Below, in pieces: positions 1 through 11,954 of a stretch of DNA of 60,856 bases. Numbering within the stretch: position 1 is the stretch's first letter; every line of letters starts with the position of its first letter. The notes below the pieces were generated by a model. The model was not told the DNA's origin, made no database searches, and saw only the letters and a list, made by a program, of their open reading frames with translations. The stretch lies in contig MVAQ01000121.1 in assembly GCA_014825775.1 (NCBI GenBank), positions 1 through 60,856 of the forward strand, in the 5' to 3' direction. The translations under genes were made by a program, and so were the position numbers. The DNA is from Krasilnikovozyma curviuscula (Eukaryota > Basidiomycota > Tremellomycetes > Cystofilobasidiales > Mrakiaceae).

Positions 1-636
1 GTTTTGTGCTTCTTCTCCAAGGTCAAGCACCTAAAGGTGATCCTACCAAACAACTACAAGCTCTTCGATACCCTGATGGCAACTTCTCTTTCAACAAAAC
101 GCCTCACGTCCCTGCAAACCCTTGAGCTCATCGATGGACCGGACCAACTCGCTCTAAGCGGTCTGGGAGAAGATCAGATCCAGTCGTTCATCATCAACCT
201 CTCACCTCCCAACCTCATCTACCACTGCCGACATATCAACCTCCTCCCACCTCTCGAACCTGTGATTACCCTCCTACCAGAGACCAGCACAGTGCATCAC
301 TTCCTGCGTCAGGCGGTGCACACCCTTGAGGTCGACTCGCTCGACCTCAATGACATCGTCAACCTCTTCATAGCTACGTCCCAGCACTCGTCCATCACCC
401 TGGAAAACAATATTAAGAAGATTACGGTTAACGAGCCGCTCGACCCTAACAGCTCCTTCGTTGGCACTCTTCGCATCCTTCTCAAGCTCTTGACATGGTC
501 CACGCTGTTTATGAAGTTGGAGACCGTTATCATACACGCTGCTGATGACGGGCGGCGGGAGAAGTTCAAGGCAGTTCTGAAGAGTGAGGAGAGGAAATTG
601 AAGAAGGCCAGGTTCGATGTGGTAGTGGTTGGGTGA
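1..636 (+). CDS. 3' end of an unknown protein gene (cut by window edge)
   Basis: An open frame enters from the left edge and runs about 210 codons to a TGA at 634-636. I do not recognise a family. The protein is leucine-rich with evenly spaced hydrophobic stretches, rather like the LRR/F-box-type proteins common in basidiomycetes, and ends in a basic helix (EERKLKKARF) followed by a valine-rich tail. No catalytic motif is visible. The true start lies outside the window, so length and N-terminal domains are unknown. It converges on the SYLF gene. Coding is supported by a long uninterrupted frame with protein-like composition; function is not assigned. Confidence 0.55.
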   Translation, partial: VLCFFSKVKHLKVILPNNYKLFDTLMATSLSTKRLTSLQTLELIDGPDQLALSGLGEDQIQSFIINLSPPNLIYHCRHINLLPPLEPVITLLPETSTVHHFLRQAVHTLEVDSLDLNDIVNLFIATSQHSSITLENNIKKITVNEPLDPNSSFVGTLRILLKLLTWSTLFMKLETVIIHAADDGRREKFKAVLKSEERKLKKARFDVVVVG

Positions 637-897
637 AGTTTGAAAGATTCGCTGGTGTATAGAGAGGAAGAATAAGTTGTTTAATGAAAGAGGGGTATCC
701 TATGGTATAGTGGAAGTGACATTAACTGCAACTGCACGCAAGGAAGCGATGGTAACAGATGAAAGTGAATTCATAATAGTCGTGAATTCTGGTCGTCAGG
801 CAAACAAATTTAAACAAAGAGGTATGGATACAGTTCGTCGTTTCGTCTTTTTTACACCTTCACATCCTCTACACTATATTCCGCTGGGCCAGTATCC

Positions 898-2570
898 TCA
901 GAACTGGTGTTCCATGGGATCATTGGGATTCGGTTTCGTCAAAGTTCCGCTCCTCTTACGAAAAGCTCTCTCCTCCTGGTCGATCCTCCTCTGAATCGCC
1001 TCTTTACTATCCACGTCTTCCTGAAAGTGTTCATCTTCCACCTCATAAGGGGCAGCATAAAGCGAACCGCTGTGATATAGCGCAGGCGAGTCGACGATAA
1101 AGTCTTGTTGTTCTCGCTGTGGTGAGTCAACAAACGGATTGGTAACTGGGGACGAAATGGAGGACGGTATTCCTTCTGCTGATTGGATAGTTCTGATGAG
1201 TGAATGAGCTTCCAATGGCATTTCGACTCTTCCTCGGAGCTGTGTTTTTAGCGAACAATGAGAGCAGCGTATCAGGTTAGTCATGTTCGGGAGAGAAGTG
1301 GATGTTGAGAAGAACCCACTATATCTTCAGGTCTAACTTTGGGCCATTGGTAGAACCTCGCGTTCTCCTCCCATCTCGTGACAAACACTTGTCCGACCAA
1401 CTCAACCCCGGCGTACAACCCTCGACTCCTCACGTAGCTTAGCACAGGCTTAAGTTCCAGTCCCGATTCTGCAGCTGCTCCTGCACCCCACGGACCAGCT
1501 GCCACGGCAAGCTCCCCTCCGAGTGTGGGCTTTGCAAGTTTGGAGAATGCGGACACGGATTTTTGGGTGCGCAGGATCAGGACGGCGTCGTAGATGTCAA
1601 TTCCAAACATAAAACCTGGAGACAAAAAGAACTCAGAAGATGTCAGAAGGCGAGGACTGTATTTATTTTTACTCCACATCTTCTCACCTCCCGACAAATT
1701 GAATGGCATGATTCCAGAAGGCGGTGACCAGCCTGGCACACCATAGAAAAGGAAGCTGTCAACGACACGCCGCCTTGACAAATTCTTAGTATTGTGCACT
1801 CACTTCCATCAGGTAACCTCGCAATGATCAGTCCGTTTCCGTTTGCTCCTCCCATAGGCGCAATACCGGCTCGCATAGCTATGGCGATGACAACAAAGCG
1901 CCGGGGATGTGTCAGCGTAAGACTTACGACGACGACGTCAACGACCCAGCCGCGACGGTAACGAGACTTACAAGTAAAGATGACGATCCCCTGAGCCTGA
2001 CGTATAACCCCCGGAGGAATTCTCATCATTGTCTTCTTCTGCTGCTTCCATTTCGGTGTTTTTTTATCTGCTCTTAGGGAGGAGGTGTTTGGGTCGTCGA
2101 CTTCTATGCCTTCGATGGTGAACGCGCGTAGTATCGAGTTGCACTTCTTGATTTCTTCTGGAAAGTCACCGTTGATAGCCCAGAAGGAATTGGAACCGAC
2201 CTGAGGACCGATGGTGGGTGAGGTTGTGGTGAGCGGACGAAAGCAAGGACAACAGGAAAGGAACGAGACTGTCAGCAAACTATCTAGAAGGTATAGCAAG
2301 ATAATGGTTTAAATACAAAAGAGAAGAGCTAACCTTTCCAGAGAGCTTGTTAGCTCCAGCACCGAGCTTATCATTCGCCTTATCAGCGACATCATGAACT
2401 GCGTGCCCTAATCCCTTCAGCCTGCCTTTCCAACCACCCTGCTGCTTCCCATCGCTAATGGCTTGCTTTGAGGTAAAAAAGGGGGCACTAGAGTTGTAGT
2501 CAGAGTTGACCGCATTGTAGATTCTTGGTGGAAGTGGAGGTGGGGGAGCGTAATCTACTGCTGGACGCAT
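898..2570 (-). CDS. SYLF-domain (Ysc84/SH3YL1-like) protein
   Basis: Multi-exon gene. The start is the ATG at 2570 (MRPAVDYAPPPPLPPR). A proline-rich N-terminus and an amphipathic stretch (GWKGRLKGLGHAVHDVADKA) come first. The SYLF (DUF500) domain follows over several exons: RIPPGVIRQAQGIVIFT, GIAPMGGANGNGLIIARLPDG, WSPPSGI, PGFMFGIDIYDAVLILRTQK, LGGELAVAAGPWGAGA and GLYAGVELVGQVFVTRWEEN. In yeast this domain binds phosphoinositides and actin at endocytic patches. The C-terminus (DSKEAIQRRIDQEERAFRKRSG...PMEHQF) is charged, and I see no SH3 domain of the yeast Lsb3/Ysc84 type. A TATA-like box lies about 100 bp upstream. Family assignment is firm; exact exon borders are approximate. Confidence 0.88.
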
Positions 2571-2671
2571 TCGACGGTGTTTGTTTTGATTTATGTGAGT
2601 GAGGGGAGAAGTTCGACTAAATTTGTGAGTAAGTGAAAGTTTCAAGAGGGAGAGTGGTCAGAGTTTCCTCC

Positions 2672-2679
2672 TTTTATAA
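2672..2679 (-). promoter_or_regulatory. TATA-like box of the SYLF gene
   Basis: On the minus strand the sequence reads CTTATAAAAG, about 100 bp upstream of the SYLF-gene ATG at 2570. Position and match to TATAAA are the only evidence. Confidence 0.35.
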
Positions 2680-3021
2680 GATCTGGTCCTCGCTTGATGG
2701 ATCACCTAATCGTTGCTGTCCTGCTTTCCGTGGCCGCGATGACGTCCACGCCCTTTTGGGCTGTGCGGACTGAAAGTCCATGAAAACAAATCCCAACACC
2801 AACAGCGTTGAACCATATATTGTACGTCGTTTATTAGATTCATTGTTTTCTTGAGAGCTGGATAGAAAAACAATCTGTAAGCTGCAGCTTTCATTGCGGT
2901 GTGGAGGACATGTAAACAAAGAGATTCTTATAGGCACTAATCAAATTCACTTCGAACATACAGAAAGACGACGAGCTTGTATTTTACATTATGGAATAGG
3001 ACAGCTGCATGGCGGAGGAGT

Positions 3022-5465
3022 CTATACATGCTCAATCCTCTTCTCCTCTCCCTTCTCAGATCCCTCGGCAGAAGTTGTGATAGCGGCTCGCTCACGCATG
3101 TCAGCCATGACAACGGCATGAGCACGACGAGCAGGAAGTCCAGGAGCGAAAAGTTCATCTAGAACGAATAAGAATAGAAAGTGAGCCTTGATACCAAAAA
3201 GTTCAAAAGCTGAGGTGGAAGGTGACTTACCCATCCTCTCCAATGGGATCCTGGCCGTTTCAGGCAGAATGAAGTACACAAAGGGGATGGAGAGGACCAT
3301 CATCGTGGCAAAGAAGATGTAGACTCCAAAGCCCATGGTCGTAAACATGTTGGGTGTGAACCTCGCAATGATGAATCCCCAGAACCAGTTTGATGCCGCG
3401 ACGACGGCTTGAGAAAAGACTCGGACTTGTTGTGGGAAGATCTCAGCACCGACGACCTGTGAGATTAAAATGAAGAATAGTGAGAATTGTGTTCAGAAAG
3501 AGAGAGAAAGGGATGAAAGGGCGTACCCATGGGGTTCCATTCCAAGTAGGCGAGTAGAAAACGGTCCAGAGGTAGAGGAAAGCTAAGGCAGATTGACCTC
3601 CTGGAGTAAGTTTGGCACTTGGGTGGGCGATAGAGCCAGAAACTACGACACGGAAGAAGTTGGTTTCAACGAGCTGAGATCACAGGACAAGAAGGAAAGT
3701 CTCACTCTTAATGTAAGCACCGATCTGTAGATACCGACAAAATCCATAGAAATAATCAGCTTGTGGTACAAACAAAGGGGTTGATGCGTGTGTGACTCAC
3801 GTAGTACATGCAGAAAGCGCCTCCGATGGACCCAATAAGCAGAGTGTTTCTTCTGCCAAACTTGTCAACGACAAAGAGCAGCCAAACAATAGCACCGACA
3901 GTCTTAATGACACCGTAGACACTATAGTAGAGCAGTGTTAGAATAATGGGACATTGGAAAAACGAGGTGAGAAGTCGGACATACCCAGTTGTCAAGAGCG
4001 AGGTGGAAGTACCGGAGATACCCTGTTTGAGCAAAAGGAGATTTGAGTCAGAAACATTCTTCCGATATAAGAAGGGAGACTTGACATACGATTGATTTGA
4101 AGATGGCTTTTGCGAAGAGGGGAAGAGGAATTAGAGATTAGATGAACAACTCGTTATGGATCTAGAGCTGATTGCTTACTTGGACTGAGAGGGAGAAATT
4201 TATAGGTTAGTTGCTGGCACAGTCGGTCAAATATGGGATGGTCACTCACGAGTAATAGTTGATGGCGTTAATACCAGTACCGTTCTGCGTATCAGAAAAA
4301 AGTCACAAATTAGAGACAACTGGGCCAGAACAAGGGGATAGTAATTCAAACTCACCTGCCAAATGAAGAGAGATGAAGCAAGACACAATCTAGCGAACAG
4401 TGCTTTGCTCTTGAAGACTTCCATCATCGGTGCCAAGAATCCAGCACCACTTAGGCTCTGTTCGTGGTCAAGCGCATTCTGAGTATTCTCGTATTGACGG
4501 ATGATGTATGGGTGGTCGGCTGGCAAGTTACGGATGTAACAGAGATTCTTTAATGCTGCTTCACCTCGGCCGCGAGATTGTAACCATCGTGGCGATTCGA
4601 CCATGAAGAAGGAACCGGCGAGGAGCATACCGCCTGGAACGAGCTGGATGGCATCATCATTTTCAAGTCATTCAGTTTCAAGTCGAGTTTGGAAACCTAA
4701 GGTGATGGAACGAGAGGTGTTAAACTCACCTGAATAGCAAATGGAATGACCCATTGCTTGTGGGATGATGGAATATGAAGATTGACCCCACTTCAAAACA
4801 ATACCAGTCAGCGTCTGTGTGTAGTGGCTGCTGACACCAAACTCACTAATTGATCCAGAAACCAACAATACCACCAATCTGCCATGACAGCTCGTACAGA
4901 CCCAACAGACGTCCTCTGATCGCAGCTGGGGCGATCTCAGAGATGTAACAAGGCGTCAAGTTGGAAGCAGCACCAACGCCGAGACCAGCAATGATTCGGC
5001 CAGCGTAGATGAGACCAAGACCACGAGAGTGGTTTGCTCCCAACATAAGCCCGGAACCGAAAACAAAGAAGGCGGCGGAGAGCACTAAAAGAAAGAAGGT
5101 GCAGGTAAGTAAACATTGCGGCGGTAACCAGAAACAGCGGACTCACTGATTCCGTACTTCCTTCCAATGAAGTAACCAATTGGCCATGCTGCAAATGCGC
5201 CGAAGAAGCAACCTCCTTGGAATGTCGAAACAATGTTTGCAGAGAGGAAGTTGAACGAGGCGGTTGACACCTTCGACAGACCGAACTCGTTTTTAAATGC
5301 TGCCAACGCGAGGGTCGTACCGATGAAGGCTGAATCGTAGCCTATCATCACTGCTGCAAATGCAGCGATGCCAGAACAGAAGTAGACCCTCCAGTTATAG
5401 ATTTCAGAAGGCGTCTCGGTTTCTTCCTTCCATTCGTTGGAGTCTTTGGATTCGACAGCGACCAT
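3022..5465 (-). CDS. MFS sugar/quinate-permease-type transporter
   Basis: Spliced gene encoding a 12-TM sugar porter of the fungal quinate permease (QutD/qa-y) type. Visible hallmarks in order: EIYNWRVYFCSGIAAFAAVMIGYDSAFIGT (TM1, split here only for reading), AGRIIAGLGVGAASNLTPCY with EIAPAAIRGRLLG, VESPRWLQSRGR (PESPRW motif), an NGTGINAINYYS-like segment after FIWQ, VDKFGRRNTLLIGS (GRR motif) and ILPETARIPLERM replacing PETKG. The last exon gives DELFAPGLPARRAHAVVMADMRER, a tail typical of quinate permeases. The frame at the 3' end runs through an intron (about 3165-3232) that must be removed. Substrate is inferred from subfamily only. A decayed copy of its 5' end lies at about 52.9-53.3 kb. 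Confidence 0.87.
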
Positions 5466-7861
5466 GATGGAATGATAAGAGGTGGGTGAGCTGAGGGGTT
5501 GGTCGAGGAGAAATTTGTGTAGTTCTGATGGAGCAAAAAATGGGGCACGCGCGCCCGAGTGGAGAAAAAATGAAATTCCAGACGGTAAGCAACAGCAACA
5601 GCGACGACATCATTGCTAAGAGCCAGGCTTACCAGCAGATTAGTTTAAGTTCTGAAGATCTGTTTGATGGCGCAAGAAAATGAAAGCCAAGGAAATAAAC
5701 CAAGCCAGGGCGTTCAGGAATGTTGTCTCGCGTGCACGGAAGAAATCGCGCCTAGACTACTCACCAGGCTCTTTCCTTCAAACTCTTGAGTTGCTGCCCA
5801 GTAAAAGTTGATAATGCGGAGAACTAGAGGAGATGGCGGTGGAAGGTGTAGGGAAAAACAGCGGGGGTCGTTCCTCTTTATACTTCTGACTAGACAGTAC
5901 AAGACAGAGCCGACCCCAGGAAGAACTCTGAGGAGCCCTGCGTGCTATTTTTGATGGTGGCCCACAGCGGCAAGAGGCAAGTAAGGGGAAGAAGGAGTCT
6001 CCAGCGGCAGAAGAATTCACCGGCTGGCCGGTCTCCTCTGCCGCGCTGCGTATTTATAAACGCAGCGGGTAAACAAACACACGGAGGCACGTTCTTCACG
6101 AGATGGGATGGGACGAATGTGTGATCGGTGGGTTGTGCTCTGCCATAATGATCTTCAAGGGAAGTTTGGTTCTTCCTTGCGGATCAACGCAAAACATATC
6201 AGAAGCATGGATTTCCCCACCCATGGACCGACGACGAGCAATGAAGTTCCACTGCAGTAGTTCGCTCTCCTGGAAGAACATGGCAGGCGTTTCAAATCCA
6301 ACGGGAAGAAATTCATAAATTCGGTCATAGACGCTTTTCGTGATTGGGCGTGCGTTGCGTCAACGTAACTGAAACTTCCAATTTACAGTCCTTCTCAATA
6401 TCATACCATTTCCATTATCTGCGTAGTGTTCTCTTTCATTACGTTATTCAAAGTCCTGCTGAGAAACTCTCGTAAGGTGGAAGCCACTGGTCGAGATGTG
6501 TTAAAAATGGCATACTGGGGCCTTCAAGTTAGGTAAGAAGCTCTGTAGGACAATCTGATTTTTTGTTGCGCTGGATGGCTAACACATCTGACAGGTGTCA
6601 TTGATTTGAACCGAATAAACATTTTGAGCATATTAGAACGGACTCTGTTAGACCAGGTCATCGTTTTGTGATTTATGATGGAGCAAAGTTAGGGAGGTTT
6701 GCTAGACATTCCGTTAGGTTTTTTTTACAGAAGTGATTTCCATATGGGGAGTTGCAAATATACCTTCATATCTTTTCATATGTTACTTCTCGGGAAACAG
6801 ACTCCCCCAGAATTTCAGAAGTTTCTGAAGACCTCCCCAGCTCGTCAGCATTCCAACCCTTTCTCACTACCTCACGGTTTCCCTTCGACCCCCAATTCTT
6901 CAGATCGTAACAGGAAAACATAACAGAATTTAGGGGGATACTTGTTCTTCAAAAGCTCAACACTCTGAATGTACGTTGAAGACGTTGGACTGCCTCTTCC
7001 AATCGTTTTAGTCCAGCGTACAGCCAGCTGTCACTTCTAGGCGTTGGAAATTTCTTTGTTTCTTCTATGGTTCAAGAGTGAAGGATGATTGACTGTGTAT
7101 TTACTACATTACAGCCCTTTCTGTCTCATAAGAAGGAGTGACTTGGGTACAACAGTCTGGTTTAACTGGCTGCAAGTAACTAGTATTGTTTTGATCGCGC
7201 GATCAATAATCGACAACTAAGGCATTTGCTGCAATCTCCGATTTCCAAAAATATCACCAAAAAATCAGTTCTGTTATATTTCGTGGTGTACGAAGCAGAG
7301 AAAGGTATCGGAAAGCAGCCACATCGTATCAAAAAATACTCCTCTCTCTCCTGTCCAATCGAACTTGTACTTTAGGTGGTGGTGAATGAGAAAAGAGAAG
7401 GAAGAAAATGGTTCAAGAAAGAGTTTTGGAGGAGCACCAGGGACTCCCAGTTCTACCAAACAATTTCCTGCGAAGATGGGCACCCTCGAACAAGTAATCT
7501 TCAGCATACACAGCTTTTTGAGAGATTTCTGGGACTCTAGATTAGACGAAAGAATTATTTCCCGGTTGTAAAACCTGTAAATTTTGTATAGTCAAGGCGA
7601 AGTGAGTCTTTTCCAGCGGGATTTTGACTGTTCTGGCTTGTAGCGCCGTCCAGAAGATGATTGAGGTTCCTTCAACAACAATCTCGATGTTTATAGGCAT
7701 CACTGAAGTAGGATTATTCAACAGTGACTATCTTGAAGATCATCTTCTAGCCTGTGCTTCGAATTAGAAAAGCTCAAGGCCAGACAGCTCATTCGTTTCC
7801 TCGCCTTGGATACCCTTCACCAGGCTAATTCGACGCGATGAGCTAATTCCATCAGTCGACC
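5466..7861. other. Intergenic region, no convincing gene
   Basis: About 2.4 kb between the divergent MFS transporter and MLH3. It should hold both promoters. Pyrimidine-rich stretches and an imperfect GC-rich inverted repeat (6019-6032) are visible. A minus-strand frame at 6096-6365 has protein-like character (KSVYDRIYEFLPVGFETP; WNFIARRRSMGGEIHASDM) but lacks an in-frame ATG at its beginning, and frames on both strands are open there, so it is not called a gene. Confidence 0.5.
6019..6032. repeat. Inverted repeat ACCGGC-TG-GCCGGT upstream of the transporter
   Basis: Perfect 6-bp arms around a 2-bp spacer, about 555 bp upstream of the transporter ATG. It contains CCGG/CGG triplets of the kind bound by Zn2Cys6 dimers. 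Its regulatory role is inference. Confidence 0.3.
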
Positions 7862-10800
7862 ATGCCATCCCACTCCACTAGAATAGACCCTCTCTCATCT
7901 CACGCCCGGTCACAGCTTCGTTCGAGTCAAATAATCACTTCATTGTCTCAAGCAATCATCGAGCTGGTACAAAACTCCCTCGACGCCCAGTCTTACCAAA
8001 TCGATGTATGGGTCGAGCTGGCTACTTGGAGTTTCAGAGTATGGGATAATGGTTCTGGATTCAGGAGGGAGGATCTGCAGAGATTCGGCTCGGGGTGTTC
8101 AACTGAGGACGGAGCAGAAACGCCTGGTGACGAGAGGGACGATGGGAGATATTGGACAAGCAAGGCAACAAGCTTGGTCTCGTTAGGTGCTCTGAAAACG
8201 TTTGGATACAGAGGCGAAGCTCTGGCTTCGATTGGGTCTCTATCCTTGCTGGAAGTCATATCGACGGACTCGAACGCACCCCAAACGTCTTGGTCGTCAG
8301 TCGTCAAGGTGAGAGATCTGAACACTCCCGCTCTTCATAAATGATGATCTACGAAGATTCTTATTTGTTTCTTTCCATTGTTCCAGGGCGGAAAGCAGCT
8401 GTACAGTGGTCCTTCTCGCCGACTTCCAAGGACAAAACGTGGAACGACCGTTGTGATTCAGGACCTCTTCTACAACGTGAGTCTCGGTGTTCAAACAAGA
8501 AGGGGTGCTTGTCCTTCTTATGCTTAACAATATCTTTTCTGGCTACCAGCTTCCTCTCCGTCGTACTTCGTCTCCCTCACCATCCACCGTCCTGTCCCAA
8601 ATAAAGAAGTCACTCGAATCAATATCTCTTTTGAAGCCGATGGTATCAATATCCTTGACAGTACGAAGAGATAGTTTCAATAATGATGATGAGAAGATCT
8701 GGAGTGTTGGAAAGGCTAGGGATGTGAAGAGTCGATTCGGCCAGGTATTTGGTGGTGATCTCATACAGGTGCGCGTGGTCCTCGTTTATTGAGTTCTATA
8801 AGAATCATCACTCACTTTCAATTGGAACTTCTGCCTTTCCACCTGTCTAGAAAACAACAGAAATCGACCTATCGTCGAAGTCGTCCATCCTCCTCAAAGG
8901 TTTCATCTCGACAACCCCAACACACTCTAAGTCATACCAGTTCATCTTCGTCAACGGACACCTCCTCTCACGGTGCATTCTACATAAAACCCTCGTTAAT
9001 GAGCTGGACAAGTCCTTGTTCGGTAGAAACCATCGTTGCTCGTCTCCTTCGCCGCTGAAGCGATCTGGCGAGAATGGGAGAGAGGCAGTGTATCTGTTCG
9101 ATTTCAAAATTCCGAGTAGAGAGCTGGATTTGCTGACGCCAAGGAAAGATGAGATCTCATTTGAGGTGAGAACCTTCCTCCCTCGTGTTTTCGTCTTCTG
9201 CCTGAGAGTAACTAGCTTTAAATCTGTACATTTGTAACAGAACTGGGATGATCTGACCCAACTTATCAAATCGGCAGTCACCATCTTCGTGGAAAAAAAT
9301 CTGCTGCGATTACAACCTTTATCTTCACCTTCGAAGCGGAAGCATCAAGCGTCTGAAGACAGCTATGACGGTCAACAGCAACCCTTGCCAGCTGCCTTGC
9401 AGGCAAGCTTGTGGAAATCATCTCCAGCAAAAAATTCTAGAATTGAGATCTTTCACCAGCACGATGATATTGTCGCTCATCCAGGTCGGTCGGCTGAGCT
9501 TGCATTTGAGGAAGAAGAGTACCCAACTCATCACCCCCATCTGCCACAACACCAGCACGACGACAACAGCGAAGATAGTGACAATGAATTGATCCCTAGC
9601 AATGGTTCAATTGCTAACAAATCGCACTTCAATTCACGCAGAACCGGCTACTCGTTCTCTCACCCTAAATATTTATTTGCTGCAGCGCCTGGCGGCAAAA
9701 AGACGTTCTCATTCTTCAACGATAGGTTATCTCAGAATATCAGCTCAGGTGCTTATAAGCCACGAAACGAGGAAAGCCTTCCAACGTGGCTGCAGTCGAC
9801 GTTTGACAAGTGGGAGAATCCGGTGTTTAAGACCCCGGCTCTGGATGATGAGGAAGAAATTGGAATACCTCAAGTCCGCGTTATGATTTCAACGAGCTCT
9901 CCTATAAATAAACTACCCAACCAATCACAACAGCTACCTGAACCCGATGGCAGTCGCTTTTTCCAGTCATCTCCTGTGAAACGCAACACCGCTACACCTG
10001 AACCTTACCCTCGGACACCAACATCACCGATGTTCACATACCATCACATGCGAAAACTCTCGCGGTCAGCCCTCAAGACAGCCCAAGTGATCAACCAAGT
10101 CGACTCCAAGTTCATCGCCCTCACCCTCTCCACCTTAAACGATGGTGACAAGCGGAAGTACCTTGTCGTGATTGACCAACACGCTGCGCATGAACGTGTC
10201 CGCGTCGAAAACCTCTTCGAAACTTTAATTCGCCAGTGGGTTGGGGAGGGTGTCAGGAGAGAGGATGTTCCGACAGGGGGTGTTGAGGTTCTTTTGAATC
10301 GCCAGGAGTTTGAGGAGGTCATGGACGGGAACGTCGAGTTGTTATTGGCAAGCTGGGGGTTCCAATATAATTCTTATACACCTTTGTCAACAACTCAAGA
10401 TGGCGGAGCCCAGAAGATTCAAGTTCAGACCGTCCCTCATGTCCTCTCGTCTCGCCTACTCTCGGGTTCGCTCTCAATCAGCCATACCATCAAATCCTAC
10501 ATCCATGAACTCACCGATGAAGCTTTTGCTAGTGGTTGTATGGCCGGAGATGTTGCTAAGAGGTTGTTAGATGTGAGGCACAGCGAAGGCAAAGGGGGCC
10601 TATGGATGAAGATGCTGAAGTATGTACCGAAGCTGGTCAGGGAGGGGATTGAGAGTAAGGCTTGTCGAGGTGAGTTTGCTACTATCGATTTTTGTTTGTT
10701 AGGTCGCTCTTGCTTTGAACTGACATCGTCTACTCCGATTGTTCTTTTGTTTCCTGGTTTGTCTGGTTTCGGGCAAAAGGAGCCATCATGTTCAATGACC

Positions 10801-11054
10801 CGCTCACAGTCTCACAATGCTCAAAACTTATTTACCAGCTGAACAATACGGATCGTTGTTGGGAATGTGCTCATGGAAGGTACATCTCGTCCAGTCAACC
10901 TTCTTTCTTCTATATGAGGCTGATTATCCCTTTGTTCCATTTATACAGGCCGTCGTTGGTCCCATTGGTACAGATACCTTCTCCGAGGGAGAAGATAGAG
11001 GATAAGTTCAAGCCAAGGGAATGTGGGTGGAGTGAATTTGTTCGGCGTATGTAA
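7862..11054 (+). CDS. MLH3: DNA mismatch repair protein Mlh3
   Basis: MutL-family endonuclease subunit, normally paired with Mlh1 in mismatch repair and meiotic crossover resolution in the nucleus. Seven exons join in frame: 7862-8308, 8387-8476, 8550-8768, 8851-9165, 9241-10669, 10780-10879 and 10949-11054, giving 901 residues. The N-terminal GHKL ATPase shows IIELVQNSLDAQ (motif I), VWDNGSGF (motif II), FGYRGEALASI (motif III) and FYN|LPLRR across an intron. A long disordered linker follows (roughly residues 360-610). The C-terminal nuclease has DQHAAHERVRVE, ACRGAIMFND and CAHGRPSLVPL. The CAHGRPS and ACRGAIMFND forms indicate Mlh3 rather than Pms1. The intron before GAIMFND must end in AAG to keep the frame. 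Confidence 0.95.
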
Positions 11055-11954
11055 CCTAGGAAAGAGAGCGGTACGCAGCAGCGTATTATTCACACATTAT
11101 TGTATCGATAGATTATCAGCTTGTATATGGACTATAGGGTGACTTAACTTGTGAATAGGTGTATGCAAAATGGGGTGGGATAGTAGTGGCAGGCCTTGAA
11201 AATCTCATGAGACCGCGTCTGACTTTGAGGACCAGAGTGGGGACGCGAAGGCATTCGCCAGCTTTTTGATACAGAGCGAGAAAACGAGCTTCTACAGACG
11301 TCATTTCACACAGACTACACCAGGAAAAGGAAGGCGTAGCAACAAATGATTGCAGTTGCACCAAATTTACTCCGACCACACATCAGATCAAAACCAGTCA
11401 TACATTCAGCAGTAAAATAAGTAATGTGCCTTCTGAAAATGGTATCGCTCTCAATCCTCATCTCGAAAGAATACAAACAGAGAGTATTTGAACCAACAAA
11501 GCTCCCACCAGCACGAGGCTGAGCGGGATTCTGACTCTTAGCCTTCGCGAGCACCTACATATCTCCACTGGAATATAACTGAGCGTAAGAGACTCTAAAG
11601 CGAAAGCGTTGTAGTGAGAACAGACCTTTTTGCTAGACAACGGGCGAAGTGTATGAACGCGATAAGATTTACAGTTTTCACCGTGGGAAAATATTATGAC
11701 CCCTGCGCGCGCCACCATGCCTTTGCTCTCGCTAGGTTGAGACGGGGCGAAGGTACTGTTTTGATCTTTGTCTTTCAAGTTCCCCTTCAGGTGAGGCAGC
11801 ACGTTTGCTGTAATTGTTTGAGAAGTATTAGTTACTAACAGAAATACTTGTTTCTTGCTGCTCTCTCGAATTCATATCCCATCATTGCATTCACTCTCGC
11901 AATCGAACTCGAAATTATATCGACGCCTCATCCTCTTCACCCACAATAGCAACA
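11055..11954. other. Intergenic region upstream of RPL11
   Basis: About 900 bp containing the MLH3 3' end and the RPL11 promoter. Short frames occur on both strands but none has family features or splice-linked extension. The 100 bp before the RPL11 ATG are pyrimidine-rich, as is common for ribosomal-protein genes. Confidence 0.5.
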
